The notes under the pieces are model-generated. The model saw nothing but the letters and a program-made list of their open reading frames with translations. It had not been told where the DNA came from and did not search any database. The position numbers and the translations under genes were made by a program. From JADKCL01 sp046050405 (GTDB lineage: Bacteria; Bacteroidota; Bacteroidia; J057; JADKCL01), in the NCBI GenBank assembly GCA_046050405.1, contig JBJOPY010000141.1, forward strand, positions 1-12,975: 12,975 nt of DNA, given 5' to 3'. Shown here piece by piece: positions 6,312 to 12,863 of the stretch (position 1 is its first letter; each line of letters begins with the position of its first letter).

Positions 6312-7906
6312 TGGCAGCACGCTTCCCATTGCTGGTAGCGTTGATTTGCTTTCTTCCCTTTCAAGGCCGATCCCAGACCGATCCAAGCGATCCGATGGGT
6401 TCGGCTTTCCGCATTTCCGCCCAGGGAAAGCTGCGCGCCAAACTGCCCCCGCATTCCTGCGCAGTGGTGTTCTCGGGTGGCCTGCAGGCGTTTGATGCTG
6501 CGAGGCGCTTCCCGAGATCCCATTCTGCCGATCCTGATTTCTACTATCTCACGGGAATTCGCATCCCGGATGCGGTGGCGGTGGTGTTTTCCGAACCGCA
6601 GGCATTTGCCGAAGGCAGCACCTCCACACTGGTTTTCATCCCTGACAGGACGGAGATCGGGCTCGCCACGATGGGTTACGAATACAAGGGCAAGTTTGGC
6701 GCGGTGGGAGAGGGGACCGCCGTGAGGCCGGCCTCCCAGTGGAAGAAATTCTGCACGGAGGTGCTGGCAGGCGAGGCCGTGCAGCGGATATTCACCAAGC
6801 CTGTCCGGGAATCCGACTTTAGGAAACCGGGGGATCAGGAATACAATTACCTCGCCGGCAAATTCTTCGCCGCCTTGGCCCCCGGCTTTGCCTTTGAGCC
6901 CCAGGCCCAGAGGTTTTACAAGGAAATCCTGGGCGCGGATTCAGTGTCCATGAGAACGCTGGCGGCGAGAGTCGGCGCATGGATGGAATACGAGCGGCCC
7001 GACCAGGAAGACCCGCTGCTGAGGCGGTTGATGGGCATTGAGAACGTCGATGGGCTGCGGAAATTGCAAGCGGAGATACGGCGGATGAAGGTTGACCTTT
7101 TGCAGTTCGACGGATGGATGGCGGCGATGCGGGGCGCCAAGGCGGAGGAGGAGGTCCACCTCATCCAGGATGCCTGTCAGGTACTGACCGAGAGCCTTCA
7201 ATTGGGCGCGTCGAAGGCCCGCCCGGGCGTTCCGGAATCACGGCTCCAGGCCATTGTCAGCTACGTTGCACAGTTCCGTGGCGCGCAATTGGCGGCACCG
7301 CCGATGGTGGCCTCCGGGAAGCACTCCGCGCAACCCAACTATGCGGCGCACACGGCGTTGCTTCCCCTGTCAGGCCCGATGGTGTTCGACCTGGCGATAG
7401 CCTCCGGGGGGTACCATGCCCGCGCCACTCGCACGGTGCCGGTCGGCGGGGAATTTGACGCTGATTTGCGGGCACTCTACACGGGCATTGCGGCGATCCA
7501 TCGGCAAAGCCTGAAAAACTGCCTCCCCCGGACCCGTCCGGGAAGCCTGCAGCAGGCGGCTGCGACCGGCTTTGACGGGCTGGACAAGCAGCTCATCTTC
7601 AGTGTCAACGCACTGGGTGCCAAGAAGGTGCTGAAGGTGACCCATGTCACGGGGATCGGCCTGGAACTGGAAGAAGGGGAGGGCATCCCGGAATTGAATC
7701 CGGGGATGGTCATCTGCGTGGAGACCGCGATCTACCTTCCTGACCTGGATGGGATCACGGCCAAGTGGCGAGGCCTGGGGATCGTCCTGCGCGACATGGT
7801 GCGGATCACACCGTCAGGCAATGAAATCCTCACGGCGGGCCTTCCGCTGGAGGCTGACGGGGTGGCTGCTGCTGTCATGGCCGAGCGAAGGTTGCCGGTG
7901 GACTGA
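6311..7906 (+). CDS. Secreted aminopeptidase-P-like protein, probably inactive
   Basis: The 531-residue protein has a signal peptide (MAARFPLLVALICFLPFQGR, mature end probably near SQ at 21-22), an aminopeptidase-P N-terminal domain (DPDFYYLTGIRIPDAVAVVF, residues 74-93) and a C-terminal M24 pita-bread domain (about 300-510). Active Xaa-Pro aminopeptidases bind two metals through Asp, Asp, His, Glu, Glu (E. coli PepP D260, D271, H354, E383, E406). By motif alignment D360, H445 and E471 are kept. The second Asp is R371 (GGYHARATRT instead of GGYHADVTRT) and the last Glu is R494 (GIVLRD instead of GIRIED). The His of the usual LHY motif is N343 (PNY), and the position of H361 is E452. Loss of two ligands to arginine argues against normal metallopeptidase activity. 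No frameshift is seen, so it looks like a maintained pseudoenzyme or a changed function. The ATG at 6311 overlaps the rpmB stop. Confidence 0.88.
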   Translation: MAARFPLLVALICFLPFQGRSQTDPSDPMGSAFRISAQGKLRAKLPPHSCAVVFSGGLQAFDAARRFPRSHSADPDFYYLTGIRIPDAVAVVFSEPQAFAEGSTSTLVFIPDRTEIGLATMGYEYKGKFGAVGEGTAVRPASQWKKFCTEVLAGEAVQRIFTKPVRESDFRKPGDQEYNYLAGKFFAALAPGFAFEPQAQRFYKEILGADSVSMRTLAARVGAWMEYERPDQEDPLLRRLMGIENVDGLRKLQAEIRRMKVDLLQFDGWMAAMRGAKAEEEVHLIQDACQVLTESLQLGASKARPGVPESRLQAIVSYVAQFRGAQLAAPPMVASGKHSAQPNYAAHTALLPLSGPMVFDLAIASGGYHARATRTVPVGGEFDADLRALYTGIAAIHRQSLKNCLPRTRPGSLQQAAATGFDGLDKQLIFSVNALGAKKVLKVTHVTGIGLELEEGEGIPELNPGMVICVETAIYLPDLDGITAKWRGLGIVLRDMVRITPSGNEILTAGLPLEADGVAAAVMAERRLPVD

Positions 7907-7963
7907 CCGGGAGGGAGGCTCCTGTGGCGGGGCGATTCATGGATCCCATGCGGATAAAATATG

Positions 7964-7971
7964 CTAATTTG
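7964..7971 (+). promoter_or_regulatory. Weak -7-like element before the T9SS cargo gene
   Basis: CTAATTTG keeps the TTTG half of TAnnTTTG but lacks the TA at the expected positions. It ends 8 nt before the ATG at 7980. The 73-nt gap (7907-7979) shows no clear terminator for the preceding gene, so read-through from rpmB is also possible. Confidence 0.25.
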
Positions 7972-7979
7972 CACGGTGT

Positions 7980-9239
7980 ATGAGAGAAATGACCCTGAAA
8001 TTGCGATGTCTTCTGATCCTGCCTGCCTTCTTAGGCGGGGGTGGGGTCATCGGGCAGGTAACCAGCCGCGTCCCGCTCCCCCCCAGTCCCCTCGCGGCGG
8101 GAAGGACCGCCTCCGAGGTTCCCTGTGCAGGCACCGTGATCCTGAGTGAGGATTTCGAGAATGGAATTCCGGGCGGTTGGACGGTGATCGATGGGGATGC
8201 CCTGGCCCCCAGGCCGGAGTTGCAGCTGCTCAAGGGCTGGCAAGGCCGGGAGGACTACTACGATACCGCCGGCCACGTCGTGGTCAGCCCCTCCTGGTAC
8301 CTGGGCGGTGGGAAGAGCAACGACTGGCTGATCACCCCCGGAGTCGTCCTCGGGAGCCATCCCTGCCTGAGCTGGCGAAGCTATTCGAAGGATCCCTTTT
8401 TCCTGGAATCCTACGAGGTGCGCGTCGCATTGACGCCGGACACGACGAGTTTTCTCAGCAACGATGCGGTCGAAATCGCAACCGCCGATGCGGCCTCGCC
8501 GCATGTCTCTGCCGCATCGCTGAGTGCCTGGGCAGGGCAAACGGTCTATATCGCCTTCCGGCAGATATCCGATGACAAGTTTGTATGGGCGCTGGACGAT
8601 GTCCAGGTGACCAATGTGAATTTCATCGACGTTGGTGTTCACGAGGTCACCTACGGCAGTCCCGAGCCCGGAGACACCGTCACGGTGCGCTTCGAGGTCG
8701 CCAACTACGGATCCGACACCATCACCTCTTTCCGGGCAGTGTACAGGATCGATGGGGGGGCCGCCAAGAGCATGACGGTGAGCCCCGTGAGTGTTCCCCC
8801 GAACGGGACGGTATCCTTCGCCCACGATTCCGTCTTCATCAGCGACTCGATGCATGCAATTCACAGCATCTGCACCTGGACCACTCTCCCCAATGGGGCC
8901 GTGGACGAGGAAACCCATAACGACACCCTGTGCACGGTGCTGACCATCGGCCACCCGGTCGGTATGCCCGGGCCTGCATCCCATGCGGACGGAATGCGGC
9001 TGTTCCCGAACCCATGCGGGGATCGCCTTTCCATCCTGCTCGCCGGGGATCCGCCGCACAGGCGCGCCACGGTATCCATCGTCGATGTGAGCGGAATGGA
9101 AGTCCGGAGGCTCATGGTGGAGCTGATGCCCAATTCGGCCCTGGAGGTCTCGACCGAGGGGCTGGCCCCGGGAGTGTACATGGTGAAAGTCTCCACGGCA
9201 TCCGGAGGGGGGATGGTTCGGAGGTTGATCAAGCGATGA
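7980..9239 (+). CDS. T9SS-secreted protein with choice-of-anchor J-like domain
   Basis: The 419-residue protein is exported. An N-terminal hydrophobic signal (TLKLRCLLILPAFLGGGGVIG, cleavage probably before Q26) leads to a proline-rich linker. Residues about 54-212 form a MAM/choice-of-anchor-J-like beta-sandwich (LSEDFENGIPGGWTVID; NDWLITPGVVL; VWALDDVQVTN). Residues about 215-325 resemble a CARDB-type Ig-like domain (DVGVHEVTYGSPEPGDTVTV; FEVANYGSDTITSF). The end (about 338-419) is a type-A T9SS sorting domain: LFPNP at 341-345, VSIVDVSGMEVRR, LAPGVYMVKV and a basic end RRLIKR. Such domains direct passage through the outer membrane by the type IX system and then release or attachment. No enzymatic residues are evident, so it may be adhesive or structural. 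An ATG at 7989 is an alternative start. Two 7-base homopolymers (C at 8078-8084, G at 8754-8760) lie in the gene. Confidence 0.9.
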   Translation: MREMTLKLRCLLILPAFLGGGGVIGQVTSRVPLPPSPLAAGRTASEVPCAGTVILSEDFENGIPGGWTVIDGDALAPRPELQLLKGWQGREDYYDTAGHVVVSPSWYLGGGKSNDWLITPGVVLGSHPCLSWRSYSKDPFFLESYEVRVALTPDTTSFLSNDAVEIATADAASPHVSAASLSAWAGQTVYIAFRQISDDKFVWALDDVQVTNVNFIDVGVHEVTYGSPEPGDTVTVRFEVANYGSDTITSFRAVYRIDGGAAKSMTVSPVSVPPNGTVSFAHDSVFISDSMHAIHSICTWTTLPNGAVDEETHNDTLCTVLTIGHPVGMPGPASHADGMRLFPNPCGDRLSILLAGDPPHRRATVSIVDVSGMEVRRLMVELMPNSALEVSTEGLAPGVYMVKVSTASGGGMVRRLIKR

Positions 9240-9240
9240 C

Positions 9241-10521
9241 ATGGATCTATTTGCCGATGGGAATTTCAAGCCTCCGCTAGCGGAGCGGAGGAGGCCGACG
9301 GGGCTGGCAGACTACTTCGGGCAGCGGCACATCCTCAGTGAGACGAGTCCCCTGATGAATGCGATCCGCAACAAGCGGATCCCGTCCATGATCCTGTGGG
9401 GCCCTCCGGGCGTAGGAAAAACGACGCTTGCACGGATCCTTGCCCAGAGTCTCGGGAGGCCCTTCAGGCAGCTCAGTGCGGTCGCCTCCGGGGTCAAGGA
9501 AGTCCGCGAGGTGCTCGACTTTGCCAGGAGCCGTCCCGGAATGGTGCTCTTCATCGACGAAATCCACCGCTTCCACAAGGGGCAGCAGGATTCCCTGCTG
9601 GGGGCTGTCGAGCGGGGGGTCGTCACCCTCATCGGCGCCACGACGGAAAACCCCAGCTTCGAGGTGAACCCGGCATTGCTTTCCCGCTGCCAAATCTACC
9701 GGCTGGAACCATTGACACAGGAGGATACACGCCAGCTTCTGGCGCATGCGGTCGCGCACGACGAGATCCTTTCCAAAAGGTCGATCGATCTTCGGGAGAC
9801 CGAGGCCCTGTACAGACTGTCGGGCGGGGATGCCCGCAAGAGCCTGAACTTGCTGGAAATGTTCGTGGACGTAACCCCGGATCCGGTCATCCTGGAAGAC
9901 GAAGCCCTGATGGCTGTCGCCCAGGAGCGCGTGGCACAGTACGACAAGGGTGGCGAACAGCATTTTGACATCATTTCAGCCTTCATCAAATCCATCCGGG
10001 GAAGTGATGCCAATGCGGCGGTCTACTGGCTTGCAAGGATGCTCGCCGGGGGAGAGGATGTCAAGTTCATTGCCCGCCGGCTCGTGATTTCCGCCTCCGA
10101 AGACATTGGGAATGCCAACCCCAACGCACTCCTGATGGCAAATGCAGCCTTCGATGCGGTTCACAAGATCGGATTGCCCGAGGCGAGAATCGTTCTGGCC
10201 CAGGCAGCCATCTACCTGGCGTCCTCCCCCAAAAGCAATTCCGCTTACCTGGCGATCGACAAGGCCATGGAATTTGTGAAGACCCACCCCGATTACCCGG
10301 TGCCGCTGCATCTGCGAAATGCCGTCACGTCCTACATGAAGGGGGAGGGGTATGGGCAGGGCTACAAGTACAGCCATGACTATCCGGGCCAGGCCGCTGC
10401 GCAGGAGTTCCTGCCGGAGGGCATGGGCGGCTTCGTATTCTACGAACCCAAGGAGATCGGAAAGGAGAAGGAAATCGGATATTTCCTGAGACAGATGTGG
10501 GGTGACAAATACGGGTCCTGA
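9241..10521 (+). CDS. rarA: Replication-associated recombination protein A (AAA+)
   Basis: This 426-residue cytoplasmic ATPase of the RarA/MgsA/WRNIP1 family acts at stalled replication forks and is related to clamp-loader subunits. Visible motifs in order are the family start MDLFADGNFKPPLAERRRP, Walker A GPPGVGKT (54-61), Walker B LFIDEIH (103-109), sensor 1 GATTENPSF (132-140) and the arginine-finger region SRC (148-150). The C-terminal tetramerisation region follows, with SASEDIGNANPNAL, SSPKSNSAYLA and the conserved YKYSHDYPG stretch. Length and order are normal. It begins one base after the stop of the T9SS cargo gene, so it is probably co-transcribed, though the functions seem unrelated. 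GGAGG at 9220-9224 lies 16 nt upstream, too far for an ordinary ribosome-binding site. Confidence 0.96.
   Translation: MDLFADGNFKPPLAERRRPTGLADYFGQRHILSETSPLMNAIRNKRIPSMILWGPPGVGKTTLARILAQSLGRPFRQLSAVASGVKEVREVLDFARSRPGMVLFIDEIHRFHKGQQDSLLGAVERGVVTLIGATTENPSFEVNPALLSRCQIYRLEPLTQEDTRQLLAHAVAHDEILSKRSIDLRETEALYRLSGGDARKSLNLLEMFVDVTPDPVILEDEALMAVAQERVAQYDKGGEQHFDIISAFIKSIRGSDANAAVYWLARMLAGGEDVKFIARRLVISASEDIGNANPNALLMANAAFDAVHKIGLPEARIVLAQAAIYLASSPKSNSAYLAIDKAMEFVKTHPDYPVPLHLRNAVTSYMKGEGYGQGYKYSHDYPGQAAAQEFLPEGMGGFVFYEPKEIGKEKEIGYFLRQMWGDKYGS
9271..9291. repeat. Nested inverted repeats in the start of rarA
   Basis: CTCCGCTAGCGGAG at 9272-9285 is a perfect 14-nt palindrome. An overlapping pair, CCTCCGCT (9271-9278) and AGCGGAGG (9284-9291), can form an 8-bp stem with a 5-nt loop. 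They sit 30 to 50 nt into the rarA reading frame, over a conserved proline-leucine-arginine segment, so codon constraint may explain them. Confidence 0.4.
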
Positions 10522-10602
10522 AGGAGAGTCCTCGGAGAGGGGATGGGCGATCCGGTGAAATGCTGTACGGGGCGGCCGGCGTCACCGCGTAGGAGCCCGG
10601 GC
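10522..10602. other. Convergent intergenic gap, no clear terminator
   Basis: This 81-base gap lies between the ends of rarA and the TIR-like gene. It holds a 6-bp inverted repeat (CGGTGA at 10553-10558, TCACCG at 10582-10587) around a 23-nt loop, and the start of a perfect 12-nt palindrome GAGCCCGGGCTC (10593-10604) that runs over the stop codon of the TIR-like gene. Neither is followed by a T-tract, so I do not call a terminator. Confidence 0.4.
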
Positions 10603-11010
10603 TCAGAATTGGTTGGGATTGGCGAATTCCTTCAGCTCCTTTTCAATGGCATTCGGGTTGAAGGCGATTTCCCGGAGGAGCTTGAATTCAGTTGGGATTT
10701 CCCCGGTGGTATAGGGAATCCGAAGCAAAACCCGCTTGATGCCCCATTGGTGGCAGAATTCTCCCTCCCAGGAAAGCCATGGATGATCCAGATTGTTGTC
10801 CCCCACCAGGACGACGACGAGGGAAGCCTCCTTGATCGCCCAAACCATCCGCTCCTCGTGGAGGCTCCCATCCTCATGGTAGAAAAATTCGTCATCTTGT
10901 GGGATCACATAGACCTGGCCTGGAAGCCTGCCTTGCAAAGCCCACTTTTGAATCTTGGTGAGGTACCGTTTGTCATCGTGGGTACATGAAATGATAATGT
11001 GCTGCTCCAT
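10603..11010 (-). CDS. TIR-like (DUF1863/ThsB-type) small protein
   Basis: The 135-residue protein is predicted cytoplasmic and resembles the TIR-like MTH538/DUF1863 group that includes Thoeris ThsB. It shows a first strand with IIISCTHDDKRYLTKIQKWA (residues 5-24), a second core strand ASLVVVLVGDNN (62-73), then HPWLSWEGEF (76-85) where TIR-type domains have their Trp and Glu signature (E82 or E84 are candidates), and a last strand IKRVLLRIPYTT. The frame extends upstream to 11163, but the ATG at 11010 places the first beta strand at the N-terminus, as expected. No signal peptide or membrane segment is seen. No SIR2/ThsA, nuclease or other effector lies beside it, so membership in a defence system is unproven. 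Its G+C (about 53%) is lower than that of rarA (about 60-65% in sampled lines), and the region upstream is lower still (about 35% over 11041-11100), consistent with acquisition. The family call is from motif memory only. Confidence 0.7.
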   Translation of the reverse strand: MEQHIIISCTHDDKRYLTKIQKWALQGRLPGQVYVIPQDDEFFYHEDGSLHEERMVWAIKEASLVVVLVGDNNLDHPWLSWEGEFCHQWGIKRVLLRIPYTTGEIPTEFKLLREIAFNPNAIEKELKEFANPNQF

Positions 11011-11082
11011 CAAGCTTTCCAGTCTTAGGATTAATACAACAGAGAGTTTGTGATAAGTCGAACCTTCGATTCTATTCCATTG

Positions 11083-11090
11083 CAAAGTAA
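11083..11090 (-). promoter_or_regulatory. Possible -7 element of the TIR-like gene
   Basis: The minus strand reads TTACTTTG, one mismatch from TAnnTTTG, about 72 nt upstream of the ATG at 11010, in an AT-rich stretch. No -33 TTTG is found at 19-22 nt spacing; the nearest is about 30 nt away. Confidence 0.3.
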
Positions 11091-11248
11091 GTCTGAAATT
11101 GGGGAATATAGAACCGCTGTCAAATCTTTTCGGAAGATAAAGAAGGCTGAAATGTGAAGGCATCCTCCCGGCAGGTCATTGGCTGCAGGCGTGCGGCAGC
11201 TTCCCCGGATGCGCCCATCCGTGGCAGGGGGGAGGCACGCGTTCATGG

Positions 11249-11276
11249 GCGAGCCCGAATAGACTTCGGGTCTCGC
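11249..11276. repeat. Strong inverted repeat upstream of mqnB
   Basis: GCGAGCCCGAA (11249-11259) pairs with TTCGGGTCTCGC (11265-11276) as an 11-bp stem with one bulged T (11271) around a 5-nt loop TAGAC. It ends 26 nt before the mqnB -7 element, where a -33 box or an operator would lie. No T-tract follows on either strand, so an operator or leader structure is more likely than a terminator. Confidence 0.5.
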
Positions 11277-11302
11277 ATGGTGGATGGATGCCAGCTTTGT
11301 CC

Positions 11303-11310
11303 TATTTTTG
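11303..11310 (+). promoter_or_regulatory. -7 element of the mqnB promoter
   Basis: TATTTTTG is a perfect match to TAnnTTTG and ends 3 nt before the ATG at 11314. Transcription would then start at about the start codon itself. It also lies between the two in-frame ATGs (11284 and 11314), which favours the second as the true start. No clear -33 TTTG is visible. Confidence 0.55.
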
Positions 11311-11313
11311 CCT

Positions 11314-12024
11314 ATGCCTTCGCGAAACCGGTCGAGCCTGCTGCTGGTGTGTGCCACGTCCATCGAGGCGGGTCTTCTGCGTGCACATTGGGGACTACCC
11401 GATGCACAGATCGGTGCGACCGAGCTCTTCGGCAAACGGGACCTCGGCATCACCCTCCTGCAGACGGGAATCGGGATGACGAACACCGCCTGGCACCTCG
11501 GACGCATCCTTCAACAAGGCAAGCCAGATGTTGCGATCCAGTTTGGAATAGCGGGTGCCTTTCCCGGTGGCCCGGCGGTCCTGGATGTCGTGGAGGTCGT
11601 GGAGGATTGCTATGCCGAGCTCGGTGCCGATCGTCCGGGCGGCTTTCTTACCTTGGAACAGCTGGGGTTCGCGCATTTCAGGCATGGGGGCACGGCATAT
11701 TTCAACGCGGTTTCCCAGCCCAGGCCTCCGATGGAGCTTGCCAGGGGATGCAGGGGCATCACGGTGAACACCGTCAGCGGAACCAGGGAGACCATTGACT
11801 CCAGGCAACAACGGTGGAACCCGGAGGTGGAAACGATGGAAGGGGCCCCGTTCTTTCAAGGCTGCATCATGGAAGAAGTGCCTTTCCGGGCATTCCGGAC
11901 GATCAGCAACCTTGTCGAGCCTCGCAACCGCCCAGCGTGGCGGATCTCCGAGGCCGCCGAGAAAATGCAGCATTTCATGATTGACTTGGTTGGAAAAATT
12001 CAAATGGAGGAGATCATCCTGTGA
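11314..12024 (+). CDS. mqnB: Futalosine hydrolase
   Basis: This 236-residue cytoplasmic enzyme of the nucleoside-phosphorylase fold (MTAN-like) cleaves futalosine to dehypoxanthine futalosine, a step of the alternative menaquinone pathway. Motifs include LLLVCATSIEAGLL at the start, GIGMTNTAWHLGRIL, the PDVAIQFGIAGAFPGG loop, the ribose-contacting ETMEGAPFF and the futalosine-hydrolase ending ISNLVEPRNRPAW. Length is normal for the family. An ATG at 11284 would add 10 residues, but a perfect -7 element lies after it, so I choose 11314. The stop overlaps the GTG start of mqnD by 4 nt (GTGA), and the two products act in the same pathway, which supports both calls. The partners mqnA and mqnC are not in the window. 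Confidence 0.92.
   Translation: MPSRNRSSLLLVCATSIEAGLLRAHWGLPDAQIGATELFGKRDLGITLLQTGIGMTNTAWHLGRILQQGKPDVAIQFGIAGAFPGGPAVLDVVEVVEDCYAELGADRPGGFLTLEQLGFAHFRHGGTAYFNAVSQPRPPMELARGCRGITVNTVSGTRETIDSRQQRWNPEVETMEGAPFFQGCIMEEVPFRAFRTISNLVEPRNRPAWRISEAAEKMQHFMIDLVGKIQMEEIIL
12006..12011 (+). promoter_or_regulatory. Ribosome-binding site of mqnD
   Basis: GGAGGA, 9 nt before the GTG start, is complementary to the 16S anti-Shine-Dalgarno. It stands out because the other starts in this window lack a well-placed one. It fits an internal cistron with a weak start codon. Confidence 0.6.
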
Positions 12025-12854
12025 AGCTAAAACTTGGATTCAGCCCCTGCCCCAACGATACGTTCATGTTCGATGCCCTGGTCAATGGCAGGATCGACAC
12101 TGAGGGGCTCGCCTTCGAGCTGACGATCGCAGACATCCTCCAACTCAACCATATGGCCATTGCGGGGGAATTGGACGTGGTGAAGGTGAGCTACAATGCC
12201 TATGGGTCGATCCGCGACAAGTACGCACTGCTGAACGCAGGAAGTGCAATGGGGCAGGGTTGCGGGCCGCTGCTCGTCGCGAGGAGCCCTGTAAGCCTCG
12301 GGGAATTGGTGGAGGAAGATGCCGTGATTGCAATTCCCGGACGGAATACCACCGCCAATCTGCTCCTGAGCTTCCTGGAACCCCGCCTCACGCACAGGGA
12401 GGAAATGCTCTTTCATGAAGTCATGCCTGCGGTGGTCAGCGGAAGGGCCAAGGCAGGGCTGATCATCCACGAGAACAGGTTTACCTATCCAGACCACGGG
12501 TTGGTCTGCATCCAGGATCTGGGAACCTACTGGGAGGAGAAGACAGGCCTGCCTGTCCCCCTGGGTGCGATCTGCGTTCGCAAAAGCCTGGATGCCGCAT
12601 TGACCGGGAAGATTGACCGCTTGCTGAGGGCAAGCATCTCCCATGCCTTCGCGCATCCCACAGCATCCGCCGCCTTCGTGCGGCAGCACGCACAGGAAAT
12701 GGATCCCACCGTGATCCAATCCCACATACAGCTGTATGTCAATGAGTTTTCGCTCGACATGGGAGACCTCGGGCTGGAGGCCGTCCGCAAGCTGCTGTCC
12801 GTCGGCGGGGAGATGGAACTCTACGGTGCGTCAATGGAAACTCAATCATCTTAA
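12021..12854 (+). CDS. mqnD: 1,4-dihydroxy-6-naphthoate synthase
   Basis: The 277-residue enzyme converts cyclic dehypoxanthine futalosine to 1,4-dihydroxy-6-naphthoate in the futalosine route to menaquinone. It has a periplasmic-binding-like two-lobed fold but no signal peptide, as expected for a cytoplasmic enzyme. Diagnostic sequence includes the N-terminal LGFSPCPNDTFMFDALV (residues 5-21), the KVSYNAYG segment, GCGPLLVAR, IPGRNTTANLLL, LIIHENRFTYPDHGL and VPLGAICVRK. The start is GTG at 12021, within the 4-nt overlap with mqnB, preceded by a good Shine-Dalgarno GGAGGA (12006-12011) with 9-nt spacing. That is one of the few such sites in this window and decides the start. Only 9 nt separate its stop from the next gene. 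Confidence 0.95.
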   Translation: MKLKLGFSPCPNDTFMFDALVNGRIDTEGLAFELTIADILQLNHMAIAGELDVVKVSYNAYGSIRDKYALLNAGSAMGQGCGPLLVARSPVSLGELVEEDAVIAIPGRNTTANLLLSFLEPRLTHREEMLFHEVMPAVVSGRAKAGLIIHENRFTYPDHGLVCIQDLGTYWEEKTGLPVPLGAICVRKSLDAALTGKIDRLLRASISHAFAHPTASAAFVRQHAQEMDPTVIQSHIQLYVNEFSLDMGDLGLEAVRKLLSVGGEMELYGASMETQSS

Positions 12855-12863
12855 AAAACCACC

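Larger units (their letters stand above)
11011..11313. other. 303-base intergenic region with several potential helices
   Basis: I see no gene here. The left third is AT-rich and probably holds the promoter of the TIR-like gene. The right part (11160-11280) is GC-rich and can fold into four helices: 11164-11169 with 11230-11235, 11182-11186 with 11196-11200, 11206-11211 with 11216-11221, and 11249-11259 with 11265-11276. The first three could together make a closed three-way junction. No known riboswitch or small-RNA consensus was recognised. Confidence 0.45.

Noticed and set aside
8031..9269. 412-codon minus-strand open frame opposite the T9SS cargo gene
   Set aside because: It has no signal or domain, whereas the plus strand has a signal peptide, beta-sandwich motifs and a T9SS sorting domain in one frame.
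10553..10604. Inverted repeats as a bidirectional terminator between rarA and the TIR-like gene
   Set aside because: The 6-bp stem has a 23-nt loop and the 12-nt palindrome has no loop. Neither has a T-tract on either strand.
10543..10989. 148-codon plus-strand open frame opposite the TIR-like gene
   Set aside because: The minus-strand protein has the TIR-like strand and Trp-Glu pattern, while the plus-strand frame shows nothing recognisable.
11160..11235. Signal-recognition-particle or tRNA-like RNA
   Set aside because: I looked for the SRP GGAAG-type loop and for a T-arm GGTTCGAATCC consensus and found no convincing match on either strand.
10603..11313. Complete Thoeris defence system
   Set aside because: Only a TIR-like protein is present. 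No SIR2-domain ThsA lies on either side within the window.
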